Source of the DNA: Nitrospira sp.
Lineage (GTDB): Bacteria > Nitrospirota > Nitrospiria > Nitrospirales > Nitrospiraceae
DNA: 64,000 bases
Reading direction: 5' to 3'
NCBI GenBank assembly: GCA_024998685.1
Contig: JACOEH010000002.1
Coordinates: 62,001-126,000 of the forward strand
A model generated the notes under the pieces. It made no database searches, had not been told where the DNA came from, and was given only the letters and a program-made list of their open reading frames with translations. Both the position numbers and the translations under genes were made by a program. Every line of letters begins with the position of its first letter. Positions within the stretch are counted from its first letter, which is position 1. Shown piece by piece: positions 18,857-28,909 of this stretch.

Positions 18857-20455
18857 TCACACGAGTGCGTTCCATATTTCATTGGCTTTCGTTGTTGATG
18901 GCGCGTGATGTATGAGTCTGAGCGCATAGGGAATCTCCTCGATCACGTCTGCCGAGATCATCCCGGCTTGCCCCCTTCTCGCTGCAGCCAAATCACCGGC
19001 GACTCCATGCAGGTACGTTGCGGCGCAGGCCGCCTCCCAGGAGGGCATGCCTTGGGCTAAGAGCCCCACGATCATGCCGGTCAACACATCACCGGTTCCT
19101 GCGGTCGCCATCCCCGGATTGCCGGTAGGGCAAATAGCAACGGCGCCATCCGGTCGGGCAACGACGGTCCGAGCCCCTTTCAAAACGACGAACAGGCCTC
19201 GCTCTCGCGCGAAGCGGGAAGCAGTACCGATCCGATCGCTGTTGACTGTCTGAGAGGTCGAGTCAGCCTCCAATCGCGCCATCTCCCCGGGATGGGGGGT
19301 GATGATCGGCTGTATCTTGCAAGAGGCCAGGAGGGCGGTCCGTCCGGTCAGGGCATTCAAAGCGTCGGCATCCAGGACAGCCGGTCGGTCAAGCTGTTTC
19401 GTCAAAGCCTGGACGAGTTCAACCGTTTCGGGATGAGTGGATAATCCTGGACCGATGGCGACAGCGGTTCTCGCTGTCATGAAGGCGACGAGCCGATCCA
19501 ATGCAGTCCGTGCAAAGGTGCGCGCCTTGGTTTCAGGCATCGGAGCCGTCATCGCTTCCAAGAGTTTCGCTTCCAATACATCGTTGACACTGGTAGGGAT
19601 TGCGACAGTCACGAGGCCTGCGCCGACACGCAAGGCCGCTCGTGCGGCCATAGCGGCGGCCCCGGTTTTTCCCACGGATCCGGCAATAATGCCGGCATGG
19701 CCATAGGTACCTTTGTGACTCGACGGTTGCCGTTCAGGCAGAGCCGTTCGCACCGCGTGCTGTGTCAGTAAGGTTGCCCGGCTCTCAATCGCATCAAGGT
19801 AGGCCGGCGGAATGCCGATGTCCACAATGGCCACCTCTCCGGCAAGGTTGATCCCATCGTTCTGATAGAGGCCTAACTTCGGGAGGCCAAAGCTCACAGT
19901 GAGGGAGGCACGAACGGCTCGACCCAAAATCGTTCCAGTATCAGCATGGAGGCCCGAGGGAAGATCAACCGCGACCACAGGACGAGCGCTTTCGTTGATA
20001 CTGTCAATGGTCTCGGCATAGTGTCCGGTTACAGAAGAGGAAAGTCCTGTCCCGAGTAGGGCGTCGATCAGAATATCGCTGTCTTGAAAAAGTGCGTGAG
20101 CCTGAGCCTTGGACGTGTAGAGGTAGATGGACGATTTTCCCGCGCTACGAACGAATTGCCTATACATCGTTGTCGCATCGCGGCTCAGCTTGGAGATGGA
20201 TGACAAGACGAGCACGCGCACGTCGGCATGGCGTCGACGGAGTAGGCGGGCAGCGACGAATCCATCTCCCCCATTGTTGCCTTTGCCGCACACAACGGTG
20301 ACCGTCTTGCCCCGCACAGGTCCCAACCGTTGCTCAAGACACGATACGACGCCGGACCCGGCACGTCCCATCAACGTCGTCGCCGGGATATGAGCCTCTG
20401 AAATCGTTCGGCGGTCGAGTTCCTGCATCTGCGCAGCGGTGACGATCTTGATCAT
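18857..20455 (-). CDS. nnr: Bifunctional NAD(P)H-hydrate epimerase/dehydratase
   Basis: A 532-residue repair enzyme for hydrated NADH and NADPH. The N-terminal YjeF_N epimerase domain (about 1-220) has VVCGKGNNGGDGFVAARLL and AVDLPSGLHADTG; the C-terminal YjeF_C dehydratase domain (about 245-515) has GSVGKTGAAAMAARAALRVGAGLVTVA, ITPHPGEMARL and GNPGMATAGTGDVLTGMI. It is in the pdxJ-nnr-tsaE-lapA-mutS leftward operon. Confidence 0.94.
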   Translation of the reverse strand: MIKIVTAAQMQELDRRTISEAHIPATTLMGRAGSGVVSCLEQRLGPVRGKTVTVVCGKGNNGGDGFVAARLLRRRHADVRVLVLSSISKLSRDATTMYRQFVRSAGKSSIYLYTSKAQAHALFQDSDILIDALLGTGLSSSVTGHYAETIDSINESARPVVAVDLPSGLHADTGTILGRAVRASLTVSFGLPKLGLYQNDGINLAGEVAIVDIGIPPAYLDAIESRATLLTQHAVRTALPERQPSSHKGTYGHAGIIAGSVGKTGAAAMAARAALRVGAGLVTVAIPTSVNDVLEAKLLEAMTAPMPETKARTFARTALDRLVAFMTARTAVAIGPGLSTHPETVELVQALTKQLDRPAVLDADALNALTGRTALLASCKIQPIITPHPGEMARLEADSTSQTVNSDRIGTASRFARERGLFVVLKGARTVVARPDGAVAICPTGNPGMATAGTGDVLTGMIVGLLAQGMPSWEAACAATYLHGVAGDLAAARRGQAGMISADVIEEIPYALRLIHHAPSTTKANEIWNALV

Positions 20456-20507
20456 GGTGAATCAACGTGATGAACGGGGTGACCCAGCGGGTCGATGACG
20501 CATCAGG

Positions 20508-21221
20508 TCAACCGAGCAAGGTCTTCATCTCTTTCACGGCTTCTACGAGACCGACGAGGACCGCCCGTGCGATGATGCTGTGCCCGATGTTGTACTCCAC
20601 GATTTCTGGGATATGCGTCAGGCGCTTGATATTGCGGTAATTCAGTCCATGCCCGGCATTGACGCCGATCCCAAGCTTGTAGGCCAGCTTGGCGGCGTGG
20701 GTAATGGCTTCGAATTCCGCATCGGCTTCTTTGGAGCGCGTGGCATTCGCGTAACGACCGGTATGCAACTCCACAAAATCAACGGCAATTTTGTGTGCGG
20801 CCCTGATCTGACTCAAATCAGGCTCGACAAAGACACTGACGGGGATCCCCCCATTATGTAACAGCGTCACAATGTCTTGAATTCGGTCACGCTGCCCCAC
20901 AATATCAAGGCCACCTTCTGTGGTGAGTTCCTGCCGCTTTTCCGGGACCAACGTGACAAGGTCGGGCTTGATGCTCAGGGCAATCTTCGCCATGTCACCG
21001 TCGGCCGCCATTTCAAGGTCAAGCTTTGTTCGGGCTATTTCGCGAAGAAGGTGAAGATCTCGGTCCTGGATATGGCGCCGGTCTTCCCGTAGGTGAACGA
21101 CCAACCCATCTGCTCCTGCCAGTTCGACCAGTACAGCGGCCGCCAAAGGATCCGGATCGGCTCCTCCACGTGCCTGCCGTAACGTCGCCACATGGTCGAT
21201 ATTCACCCCAAGCCGAGCCAT
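20508..21221 (-). CDS. pdxJ: Pyridoxine 5'-phosphate synthase PdxJ
   Basis: A 237-residue TIM-barrel enzyme that condenses 1-deoxyxylulose 5-phosphate with 3-amino-2-oxopropyl phosphate in the DXP-dependent vitamin B6 route. LGVNIDHVATLRQARGGADPDPL, GLVVHLREDRRHIQDRDL and GINAGHGLNY-type (GVNAGHGLNYRNI) motifs are all present. First gene of the leftward operon. Confidence 0.96.
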   Translation of the reverse strand: MARLGVNIDHVATLRQARGGADPDPLAAAVLVELAGADGLVVHLREDRRHIQDRDLHLLREIARTKLDLEMAADGDMAKIALSIKPDLVTLVPEKRQELTTEGGLDIVGQRDRIQDIVTLLHNGGIPVSVFVEPDLSQIRAAHKIAVDFVELHTGRYANATRSKEADAEFEAITHAAKLAYKLGIGVNAGHGLNYRNIKRLTHIPEIVEYNIGHSIIARAVLVGLVEAVKEMKTLLG

Positions 21222-21522
21222 TCACCCTCCATAATCAAATCATGTATCAAGCTCAATCAGAGAAAGAGCACTCAGACGAGTGAGAGATCCGGTAACCGAC
21301 CAATATTAGTAGCAGAAAGGAACGAGAGGGGGCAAGAACGGGTTCGGCGATGGGCTAAGGACTGGGGTGAAGGGGCTCGATCCTCGGCAGCTTCAGAAGC
21401 GCACAGAAATGAGGCAAATTGACTCGACCAAGGCCCTCCATTAAAATACGCGCTTTCCACGTCCCTTCGCGCATGTATCGTGAGTTCGTTGGGGAATATC
21501 TAAGAACAGTCAAAGGAAGTTC
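21222..21522. other. Intergenic region between divergent pdxJ and aminotransferase genes
   Basis: About 300 bases without a credible gene; a short frame through it is not supported. It contains the promoter listed at 21419-21447, and must also hold the leftward pdxJ promoter, which I could not pick out. RBS AAGGAAG precedes the gene at 21523. Confidence 0.5.
21419..21447 (+). promoter_or_regulatory. Sigma-70-type promoter of the aminotransferase-hom-thrC-apgM-lysC operon
   Basis: TTGACT (21419-21424), a 17-bp spacer and TAAAAT (21442-21447). Predicted start near 21454 gives a leader of about 70 bases. Confidence 0.65.
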
Positions 21523-22719
21523 ATGGGGTTGGGCGAAGGTTTTTATCGAATCAAGCGACTCCCGCCGTATGTCTTCGCGCAGGTTCAATCCCTCAAGCTC
21601 GAAGCGCGGCAACGTGGGGAAGACATCATTGATTTTGGGATGGGCAATCCCGATCAACCGACACCGCCTCATATCCTCGAGAAAATGATCGAGGCGGCCC
21701 GTAAGGGGAAGAATCATCGTTACTCGGCATCGCGCGGCATCACAAAACTGCGGCATGCGATTTGTGGGTGGTACAAGCGGAACTACGATGTTGATCTGGA
21801 TCCGGAGACCGAAGCCATCGTCACCATCGGGTCAAAAGAAGGTCTGGCCCATCTGGCCTTGGCCACGATCGGCCCAGGCGATGTCGTCTTGACCCCGACG
21901 CCTACTTATCCCATCCATATGTACAGCTTCATCATTGCCGGTGGTGAGGTCCGTGGTATCGAACTCCGCCAGGACAGCGATTTTTTCGAAGATCTGACAC
22001 GCGTCTATCGGCAGACGTTTCCGAGGCCGAAGATTCTCGTGATTAATTTTCCCCACAACCCCACCACGGCAGTGGTAAATTTGGAGTTTTTCAAGAAGAT
22101 CGTCGCGTTTGCCAAGGAGCACAACGTCATCGTCATCCACGACCTCGCCTACGCCGACCTTGTGTTCGACGGCTATAAGGCGCCGAGCTTCCTTCAGATT
22201 CCGGGAGCCAAGGACTGCGGGGTGGAGTTCTACACATTGTCCAAGGCCTACAACATGCCGGGTTGGCGGGTCGGCTTTTGTGTGGGCAACCGAGAGGTCG
22301 TCGGAGCATTGGCGAAGATCAAGAGTTACCTCGACTACGGTATTTTCCAGCCGCTTCAAATCGCCAGCGTGATCGCATTGAACGGCCCTCAAGACTGCGT
22401 CAAGGAGACGGTGTTGCGCTATCAAAAGCGGAGAGATACGCTGGTGGGAGGGCTCAATCGAATCGGGTGGCAGGTCGCGAAACCGTTGGCCACGATGTTT
22501 GTGTGGGCACGCATTCCCCTTCCCTATCGTCATATGGGCTCGTTGGAGTTTTCGAAACTGTTGCTCAAAGAAGCGAAAGTCGCGGTTTCGCCGGGGATTG
22601 GGTTCGGCGAAGGCGGTGATGAATACGTGCGATTTGGGCTTGTGGAAAATGAACATCGAACCAGGCAAGCCGTCCGGGGAATCCGCAAAGCCCTCAAGTT
22701 CGGTGGGGACGAAGAATAA
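21523..22719 (+). CDS. Class I aminotransferase, AlaC/AspC-like
   Basis: A 398-residue fold-type I PLP enzyme. [33 protein letters not shown] and the lysine site [15 protein letters not shown] (K241) identify the AlaC-like subgroup (glutamate-pyruvate aminotransferases), often annotated as LL-diaminopimelate or aspartate aminotransferase. As first gene of the hom-thrC-lysC operon it could supply aspartate or alanine. Substrate cannot be fixed from sequence. It ends 10 bases before hom. Confidence 0.85.
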   Translation: MGLGEGFYRIKRLPPYVFAQVQSLKLEARQRGEDIIDFGMGNPDQPTPPHILEKMIEAARKGKNHRYSASRGITKLRHAICGWYKRNYDVDLDPETEAIVTIGSKEGLAHLALATIGPGDVVLTPTPTYPIHMYSFIIAGGEVRGIELRQDSDFFEDLTRVYRQTFPRPKILVINFPHNPTTAVVNLEFFKKIVAFAKEHNVIVIHDLAYADLVFDGYKAPSFLQIPGAKDCGVEFYTLSKAYNMPGWRVGFCVGNREVVGALAKIKSYLDYGIFQPLQIASVIALNGPQDCVKETVLRYQKRRDTLVGGLNRIGWQVAKPLATMFVWARIPLPYRHMGSLEFSKLLLKEAKVAVSPGIGFGEGGDEYVRFGLVENEHRTRQAVRGIRKALKFGGDEE

Positions 22720-22729
22720 AGTCACGCCC

Positions 22730-24043
22730 ATGAAGTCACGCATTGGAGTCGGAATTGTCGGGTTCGGCACGGTGGGCACCGGTGTGGCCAAGGTCCTCCT
22801 CAGCAATGCCCCTCTCATCAGCCGCCGCATTGGTGTGCCGATCGAACTGCTTCGGATAGCGGATGTGGACGTGGCGAAAGACCGCGGGGTGGCATTGGCC
22901 CCAGGGGTCCTGACGACCGAGGTCAATCGTGTCTTGGCCGATCCGAATATCGACATCGTGGTCGAACTGATCGGCGGATGCGATACGGCGAAACGAGTCA
23001 TTTTGGATGCGATCGCCGCCGGGAAGCATGTCGTGACGGCGAACAAAGCGCTCCTCGCCCTTCACGGAGAGGAAATTTTTGAAGCCACCACGCGGAAAGG
23101 CGTAGAGTTGGGATTTGAAGCCAGCGTCGGCGGCGGTATTCCTGTTATCCGGGCGTTGACCGAGGGGCTTGCCGGCAATACGATCGAATCCATCTACGGC
23201 ATCATCAACGGGACGTCCAACTATATTTTGTCGAGAATGACCCGTGAGGGACACAGTTTCCAAGAGGTTCTCCGGGATGCACAGCAGGCCGGGTATGCCG
23301 AAGCCGATCCGACTTTTGATGTCGCCGGAATTGATTCGGCGCATAAGCTTGCCGTTTTGGTCAGCCTTGCGTATGGAACTCCCATCAACTTCAAGGATAT
23401 CTATACGGAAGGGATTACGAACATCACGCCGACCGATATTGCTTACGCAAAACAGTTTGGGTATACGATCAAATCGCTCGGTATCGCAAAACTCATCGAC
23501 GGGGAGATTGAGGCTCGAGTCCATCCCACCATGCTTCCCGCTACGTCGCCCATCGCCCAAGTCGAAGATGTGTACAATGCCATCCAACTCGTCGGCGATG
23601 CCGTCGGTGACGTCGTGCTGTACGGCCGAGGAGCCGGATCCATGCCGACCGGGAGCGCCGTGGTGAGCGATGTGATTGCGATCGGACGGAATATCCTCAA
23701 GGGCGCCGTCGGACGGGTGCCGGTGGCATCGTTTCAGCAAGATCAGAGACGGCCCCTCCGGCTGAGATCGATGGAAGAGATCAGTTCGCTGTATTACCTG
23801 CGGTTTACGCTGGTCGATCGACCCGGTGTGTTGGCACAGATCGCAGGTGAACTGGGACGCTGCGGGATCAGCATTTCCTCTATGATGCAACAAGGACGCC
23901 GTGAAGGGCAGACGGTGCCGGTGGTCATCAAAACACATACCGCGAAAGAGCGCGATGTGCAAACTGCGCTTCGAGAAATCAACCGAAAGGCCTTCGTCTC
24001 TGAACCGACCACGCTCATTCGCGTCGAAGGCAAGGATGAGTGA
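22730..24043 (+). CDS. hom: Homoserine dehydrogenase
   Basis: A 437-residue NAD(P)-dependent enzyme reducing aspartate semialdehyde to homoserine. The Rossmann motif GIVGFGTVGTGVA is at the N-terminus, catalytic segment QQAGYAEADPTFDVAGIDSAHKLAVL in the middle, and a C-terminal ACT domain (YLRFTLVDRPGVLAQIAGELG) that probably allows threonine feedback. The start at 22730 is set by the family N-terminus; an open frame back to 22499 overlaps the upstream gene. Confidence 0.95.
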   Translation: MKSRIGVGIVGFGTVGTGVAKVLLSNAPLISRRIGVPIELLRIADVDVAKDRGVALAPGVLTTEVNRVLADPNIDIVVELIGGCDTAKRVILDAIAAGKHVVTANKALLALHGEEIFEATTRKGVELGFEASVGGGIPVIRALTEGLAGNTIESIYGIINGTSNYILSRMTREGHSFQEVLRDAQQAGYAEADPTFDVAGIDSAHKLAVLVSLAYGTPINFKDIYTEGITNITPTDIAYAKQFGYTIKSLGIAKLIDGEIEARVHPTMLPATSPIAQVEDVYNAIQLVGDAVGDVVLYGRGAGSMPTGSAVVSDVIAIGRNILKGAVGRVPVASFQQDQRRPLRLRSMEEISSLYYLRFTLVDRPGVLAQIAGELGRCGISISSMMQQGRREGQTVPVVIKTHTAKERDVQTALREINRKAFVSEPTTLIRVEGKDE

Positions 24044-24046
24044 TCG

Positions 24047-25105
24047 ATGACTCGTTGGCATGGAGTGATTGAGGAATACCGAAAATTCCTCCCTGTAACC
24101 GAGAGGACACCGGTTATCAGCTTGGGAGAGGGGCATACCCCTCTGATCAGAGCCACGAAGTTGGCGAAAGCGATCACACCGGGAGTCGAGCTCTACCTGA
24201 AGTTCGAGGGCGTCAATCCGACTGGTTCGTTCAAAGACCGCGGGATGACATTGGCTATCTCGAAAGCCGTGGAGAGCGGTGTACGAGCCGTCATGTGCGC
24301 GTCCACCGGCAATACCTCCGCATCGGCTGCGGCTTACGGAGCTCGTGCCGGGCTGGCTGTCTACGTGTTGATCCCTGCCGGTAAGATCGCGATGGGAAAG
24401 TTATCCCAGGCGATGATGCATCAAGCGACGGTGATCCAGATCGAAGGCAACTTTGATCAGGCCCTGACGCTGGTGAAAGACTTTTCAGCCAGCCTGCATA
24501 TCGAGCTCGTGAACTCAGTGAATCCGTTCAGGATTGAGGGACAGAAGACCGCCGCCTTTGAGGTCTGCGATCAATTGGGCGATGCTCCGACTCTCCATGT
24601 CCTGCCGGTCGGGAACGCCGGAAATATCACAGCCTATTGGAAAGGATACAAAGAGTATCGCGCGGCGAATCAGATCACACGGACGCCCCGTATGATGGGA
24701 TTTCAAGCCGCCGGTGCCGCCCCGATCGTGTTGGGAAGGGTCGTCGATCAACCGCAGACTATTGCGACGGCCATTCGAATCGGCAATCCGGCCAGTTGGT
24801 CCTCGGCGCTGAGTGCGATAGAGGAATCCGCGGGCGCGATCGATATGGTGACCGATGAAGAAATTCTCCAGGCCTACACGATGGTCGCCGCGACCGAAGG
24901 CGTCTTTTGTGAGCCGGCTTCCGCTGCATCCGTCGCCGGTGTCGCCAAGTTGCATCGAACCAACATTCTACGGGAGGGAGAGACAGTTGTATGCACGCTT
25001 ACAGGGCATGGTTTAAAGGATGCCGATACGGCGATCGGCGTGTCGAAACAACCACAAACCGTCAGGGCGACGCGCGAAGACGTTGCTCGTCTATTGAACG
25101 TCTGA
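24047..25105 (+). CDS. thrC: Threonine synthase
   Basis: A 352-residue PLP enzyme converting O-phosphohomoserine to threonine. [16 protein letters not shown], the PLP lysine in [14 protein letters not shown], and [17 protein letters not shown] and [15 protein letters not shown] are characteristic of the short (Bacillus-type) class. It starts 3 bases after hom. Confidence 0.95.
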   Translation: MTRWHGVIEEYRKFLPVTERTPVISLGEGHTPLIRATKLAKAITPGVELYLKFEGVNPTGSFKDRGMTLAISKAVESGVRAVMCASTGNTSASAAAYGARAGLAVYVLIPAGKIAMGKLSQAMMHQATVIQIEGNFDQALTLVKDFSASLHIELVNSVNPFRIEGQKTAAFEVCDQLGDAPTLHVLPVGNAGNITAYWKGYKEYRAANQITRTPRMMGFQAAGAAPIVLGRVVDQPQTIATAIRIGNPASWSSALSAIEESAGAIDMVTDEEILQAYTMVAATEGVFCEPASAASVAGVAKLHRTNILREGETVVCTLTGHGLKDADTAIGVSKQPQTVRATREDVARLLNV

Positions 25106-25121
25106 AAGCCGTGTGGATCTC

Positions 25122-26330
25122 ATGAAATATGTGATCGTGCATGCCGGTGGGATGGCGGACCAGCCGCGGCAAGAACTGGGTGGACGGACACCGCTGCACG
25201 CGTCATCGACCCCCAATCTCGATCGCCTCTCACAGATCGGCGAACTCGGCCGGCTGCTGATTCCCATGGAAGGAGTTCGTCACGGGAGCGGATTGATCGG
25301 GACCGCGATTCTTGGGTACGACCCCAAAAAGTTCTATCAGGGTCCAGGGCCGCTGGAGGCCGCAAGTTTGGGTGTGTCGGTGACGGAACATGATGTGGTG
25401 TATCGCTGTACAATGGTGACGTTGGGGGCGGAAGGCGGCAAAAGCGGCGACATCAAGAAATTAGGGCCGCACGTGATCATGGAGGATGCGACGGCCGGAT
25501 TGATTGAAACGGAAGACGCGCGCGAATTGATCGACGCGATCAATGAGCAACTCGGCTCGGAGACCATCCAGTTTTATCCGGGAGTGGGTCATCGTCATCT
25601 GATGGTGTGGGTGAATGGAAAACCTCGAGCCGTCTGTAATGATCCTCAGAAGATACTCGGTCAATCCATCGCCGATGCCTTACCCACGGGGGATGGGGCG
25701 GATACTCTCCGGAAGTTGATGGATGCCGCATACCTGATTCTGCGCGACCATCCTGTGAACGATGACCGGCTCGCAGCGGGAAAGAAACCGGCAAATTGTG
25801 TCTGGTTGTGGGGGGAAGGTCGAGCGGTGATGTGGCCGAGATTGGTGGAAAAATATGACATCGCCGGGGTGATCGTGGCGACCAGTGACGTCTACCGTGG
25901 TGTAGGAATCAGTGCGGGGCTCGAAGCGGTGGATCCCGAGAGGCTGGCCGACGACGATCTCCGTGCCAAGGCGACGGTGGCCCTGGAGGAATTGACCAAG
26001 AAAGATTTTGTCTATGTCCATGCTGAATTGACGGACGAGGTGGTACACGGGACTGATATCAAGGCCAAGGTTCGGGGTATTGAGGAGGTCGATCGACATT
26101 TAGTGGGGCCACTCGTTGAAGGCCTGGCCAGGCAAGGTCCCTATCGTTTCCTCGTGATCTGTGATCATGCTGCAGATGAACAGGGGCAGGCCATCTATGC
26201 GTTCGGCGAGGGAGGGAGACAACGCGCTGAGACAGCCGTCCGCCGTTTTACCGAGGCCGATGCGCTTGCTGCGAACATGCCTGCCCGTGATGCGACCAAA
26301 TTCGTGAACAAATTCTTTTCAAAAAACTGA
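25122..26330 (+). CDS. ApgM-family phosphotransferase, likely homoserine kinase
   Basis: A 402-residue protein of the cofactor-independent phosphoglycerate mutase (archaeal type, ApgM) family: [27 protein letters not shown]-like N-terminus with the metal site, and RFLVICDHA near the C-terminus. No thrB is seen in this otherwise complete hom-thrC-lysC cluster, and ApgM-like proteins act as homoserine kinase in some other bacteria, so that is the likely job; phosphoglycerate mutase is the alternative. GTG at 25113 is an alternative start. Operon spacing to lysC is 5 bases. Confidence 0.8.
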   Translation: MKYVIVHAGGMADQPRQELGGRTPLHASSTPNLDRLSQIGELGRLLIPMEGVRHGSGLIGTAILGYDPKKFYQGPGPLEAASLGVSVTEHDVVYRCTMVTLGAEGGKSGDIKKLGPHVIMEDATAGLIETEDARELIDAINEQLGSETIQFYPGVGHRHLMVWVNGKPRAVCNDPQKILGQSIADALPTGDGADTLRKLMDAAYLILRDHPVNDDRLAAGKKPANCVWLWGEGRAVMWPRLVEKYDIAGVIVATSDVYRGVGISAGLEAVDPERLADDDLRAKATVALEELTKKDFVYVHAELTDEVVHGTDIKAKVRGIEEVDRHLVGPLVEGLARQGPYRFLVICDHAADEQGQAIYAFGEGGRQRAETAVRRFTEADALAANMPARDATKFVNKFFSKN

Positions 26331-26335
26331 GGCCC

Positions 26336-27559
26336 ATGGCGCTGATCGTTCAAAAATACGGAGGGACTTCCGTAGGAACGATTGAGCGCATCCATCGCGT
26401 TGCCGACCGGGTGGCTCACACGCAGCGAGAGGGACATCAGGTCGTCGTCGTGCTCTCGGCGATGAGTGGAGAGACGGATCGGCTGATCAAGCTCGCCCAC
26501 GAAGTGACCACGGTTCCGGACGAACGCGAATTGGACATGTTGCTCTCGACAGGAGAGCGGATTACCATCGCGCTGCTGTCGATGGAATTGCGGGGCCGTG
26601 GGATCAATGCCAGGTCCTTTACGGGACGCCAGGTGGGCATCATGACCGATAGCGCCCATACCAAAGCCCGGATCGCGCGGGTCACGGCGGATCGCATCAA
26701 GGAAGCCTTGAAGCAGGGCGTCATCCCGGTCGTGGCCGGATTCCAAGGGATCAATGAACAATCCGATGTGACCACTCTTGGCCGTGGTGGGTCCGATCTC
26801 TCCGCCGTGGCGCTGGGGGCAGCGTTAAAGGCGGATCGATGTGTCATCTTCACGGACGTCGATGGAGTTTACACGGCCGACCCCAATATCGTGCCGGCAG
26901 CAAGGCGGATCGACAAGATTGCGTATGAAGAGATGCTTGAGATGGCCAGTCTTGGGGCGAAAGTCTTGCAAACTAGATCCGTCGAGTTTGCGGCCAAATT
27001 CCACGTCCCAGTGGAAGTGAATTCCAGCTTCAAGGAAGGAAAGGGAACGCTCGTGACGAAGGAAGATGCGGACATGGAAGCGGCGGCGGTCTCCGGAGTG
27101 ACCGGGGACCGTAATCAGGCGAAGATCACGATCGTCGGCGTCCCGGACAAGCCGGGAATCGCCGCCAGGATTTTCGGACCGGTCGCTGAGTCCCATATCA
27201 ATGTGGACATGATCATTCAGAATATGAGCCAGGCCGCCCTGACGGACCTCTCCTTTACCGTGCCCCGCGCCGATCTCAAGAAGGCTGTGCCGATCATTCA
27301 AGCCGTGGCAAAAGACATCGAGGCCAAGACCGTCTCAGTGACCGAAGCCATCGCCAAAGTCTCGTTGATCGGCGTAGGCATGCGGTCACATTCAGGCGTG
27401 GCAGCCAAGATGTTCGAGGTTCTCTCCCGCGAGGGGATCAACATCATGATGATCAGCACCTCGGAGATCAAAATCTCCTGCGTCATCGATGAGAAATATC
27501 TCGAACTGGCCATGCGGTCTCTCCATTCTGCATTCGATCTCGATTCAGCTCAGGCCTGA
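26336..27559 (+). CDS. lysC: Aspartate kinase
   Basis: A 407-residue enzyme for the first step of lysine, threonine and methionine synthesis. Kinase domain with [27 protein letters not shown] and [19 protein letters not shown]; two C-terminal ACT domains (about 265-330 and 345-405; [22 protein letters not shown]), which give feedback control. It closes the operon. No internal beta-subunit start was examined in detail. Confidence 0.95.
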   Translation: MALIVQKYGGTSVGTIERIHRVADRVAHTQREGHQVVVVLSAMSGETDRLIKLAHEVTTVPDERELDMLLSTGERITIALLSMELRGRGINARSFTGRQVGIMTDSAHTKARIARVTADRIKEALKQGVIPVVAGFQGINEQSDVTTLGRGGSDLSAVALGAALKADRCVIFTDVDGVYTADPNIVPAARRIDKIAYEEMLEMASLGAKVLQTRSVEFAAKFHVPVEVNSSFKEGKGTLVTKEDADMEAAAVSGVTGDRNQAKITIVGVPDKPGIAARIFGPVAESHINVDMIIQNMSQAALTDLSFTVPRADLKKAVPIIQAVAKDIEAKTVSVTEAIAKVSLIGVGMRSHSGVAAKMFEVLSREGINIMMISTSEIKISCVIDEKYLELAMRSLHSAFDLDSAQA

Positions 27560-27750
27560 AACGCTCAGGCCAAGGCCACAGCTCGAACTTCATCTCGCGC
27601 TTCTTAGCCGGTAGATTGGTGTTCATTTCCAGTATCCCGGCGCATCTGACTCCTTTCCTGGCCAGCCAGATGATTCATCTTGTCTCAGCGAAGACTCGCA
27701 GGTGTGAGCTGTCTTCAACGTCTGGTTCTTGCGGATGATGGACGATTTCA

Positions 27751-27760
27751 TGTATATACA
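27751..27760. promoter_or_regulatory. Palindrome in front of brnT, candidate autoregulatory operator
   Basis: TGTATATACA is a perfect 10-bp palindrome lying 5 bases before the brnT GTG and overlapping a TATATA -10-like box. BrnTA systems are autoregulated by the antitoxin; the match to a BrnA site is a guess. Confidence 0.35.
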
Positions 27761-27765
27761 CGAAT

Positions 27766-28053
27766 GTGTTCACCTGGGATGTCGCGAAGGCGATCTCGAA
27801 TTATGAGAAGCACGGTGTCTCATTTGAAGAAGCCGCGACGGTCTTTGGAGATGCAAACGCGCTGGAGTGGCAGGATCTTACCCATTCTCAGCAAGAATCT
27901 CGATTCAAACGGCTTGGGGAATCGCTGAACGGACGAATCTTACTCATCGTCTACACGAGGAGGAAAGTTCATGAAACCCACACGATCCGTATCATCAGCG
28001 CGAGACAGGCGAATCGCAAGGAGCGTCAGGCATATGCCCGACTCGAAGATTGA
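27766..28053 (+). CDS. brnT: BrnT family ribonuclease toxin
   Basis: A 95-residue RelE-fold toxin. FTWDVAKAISNYEKHGVSFEEAATVFGD and the C-terminal VYTRR...HTIRIISARQANRKERQAY are the BrnT signatures; the final ARxANRKERxxY segment includes the catalytic Arg/Tyr region. The normal role is to cut mRNA when BrnA is lost. GTG start. Intact by sight. Confidence 0.88.
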   Translation: MFTWDVAKAISNYEKHGVSFEEAATVFGDANALEWQDLTHSQQESRFKRLGESLNGRILLIVYTRRKVHETHTIRIISARQANRKERQAYARLED

Positions 28054-28264
28054 TTTCTCGGACATCCCGGAATCCACCGATGAGGAGCTTCGACGTGCAC
28101 GACGGGTTGGGAGACCGGCCAGCGGCGCGGTTAAACAGCTGATCGCCATTCGGATCTCGCCCACGTTGCTTCAGCAGCTGAGGAAGATGGCAGCAAAGCG
28201 CCGGAAGCCCTACCAGACCTTGATCCATGAGTTGCTCGAAAAGGCCGCATCTCACGCAGCGTAG
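27971..28264 (+). CDS. brnA: BrnA family antitoxin
   Basis: A 97-residue protein overlapping the brnT end by 83 bases. IDFSDIPESTDEELRRAR is the BrnA N-terminal segment that binds the toxin, and IAIRISPTLLQQLRKMAAKRRKPYQTLIHELLEKA is a ribbon-helix-helix-like DNA-binding part. The start at 27971 has a full AGGAGGA site; 28034 (MPDSKIDF) is a shorter alternative nearer the toxin stop. Confidence 0.85.
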   Translation: MKPTRSVSSARDRRIARSVRHMPDSKIDFSDIPESTDEELRRARRVGRPASGAVKQLIAIRISPTLLQQLRKMAAKRRKPYQTLIHELLEKAASHAA

Positions 28265-28529
28265 TGCAAGGGCAATTCATCCTTGCGCAAAACTGGATAG
28301 ATCAGACTATGGGCAAACACACAGGCTGGTTGAAGGAGTCAATTGGGCTCCTCGCATGTTCCGGTCCAATCCTCGAAACCAACCGCCGTCAACCTTCCAG
28401 CTTCCCGCTCAGCACCCAATACTCAGAACACGGCACTTCTTCGCGCCCTATTGTTCAGCCCTCCGAAAGTCGGTATCCTTGCGCGCGCAGGATGCCTGAT
28501 TCTCAAGAACCTCTGCCAATTGCCCAAGA

Positions 28530-28891
28530 ATGACTATGAGCAATGGAGATCTGAACTGGATTGCGAACTTCATCTGGGGGATCGCGGACGATGTGCTGCG
28601 CGATCTCTATGTGCGCGGCAAGTATCGGGATGTCATTCTGCCCATGACGGTCTTGCGGCGGCTCGACGCGTTGTTGGAGCCGACGAAACAAACAGTCCTT
28701 GATATGAAAGCCTCCCTCAATAAGGCCAAGATCGTTCATCAAGATCAGGCGCTCAGGCAAGCCGCAGGTCAAGCATTCTACAACACGTCAAAGTTCACGC
28801 TTCGGGATCTCAAGGCACGAGCAAGTCAGCAGCAACTCAAAGCCGACTTTGAGGCGTACCTCGATGGCTTCTCACCAAATGTCCAAGACAT
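28530..28891 (+). pseudogene. hsdM: hsdM 5' fragment, cut by an IS element
   Basis: The first ~120 codons of a type I restriction-modification methylase subunit: NWIANFIWGIADDVLRDLYVRGKYRDVILPMTVLRRLDALLEPTK and the LKADFEAYLDGFSPNVQDI block of the HsdM N-terminal domain. After that the frame runs into the IS left end and stops within four codons. No SAM-binding or NPPF motif remains, and no continuation, hsdS or hsdR is visible past the IS (29821-29964), so this is a dead remnant. Confidence 0.8.
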
Positions 28892-28909
28892 TAGACCTCT
28901 TGCATAATC

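Noticed and set aside
22736-24136. 466-residue minus-strand frame opposite hom
   Set aside because: Shadow of hom and the thrC start; composition is not protein-like.
28264-28533. Two overlapping 89-90 residue frames after brnA
   Set aside because: No recognisable protein, poor starts; 28265-28529 is treated as non-coding with nothing identified.
27766-28891. An intact defence island (toxin-antitoxin plus type I system)
   Set aside because: Only about 120 codons of hsdM remain; the type I system is dead here, only brnTA looks intact.
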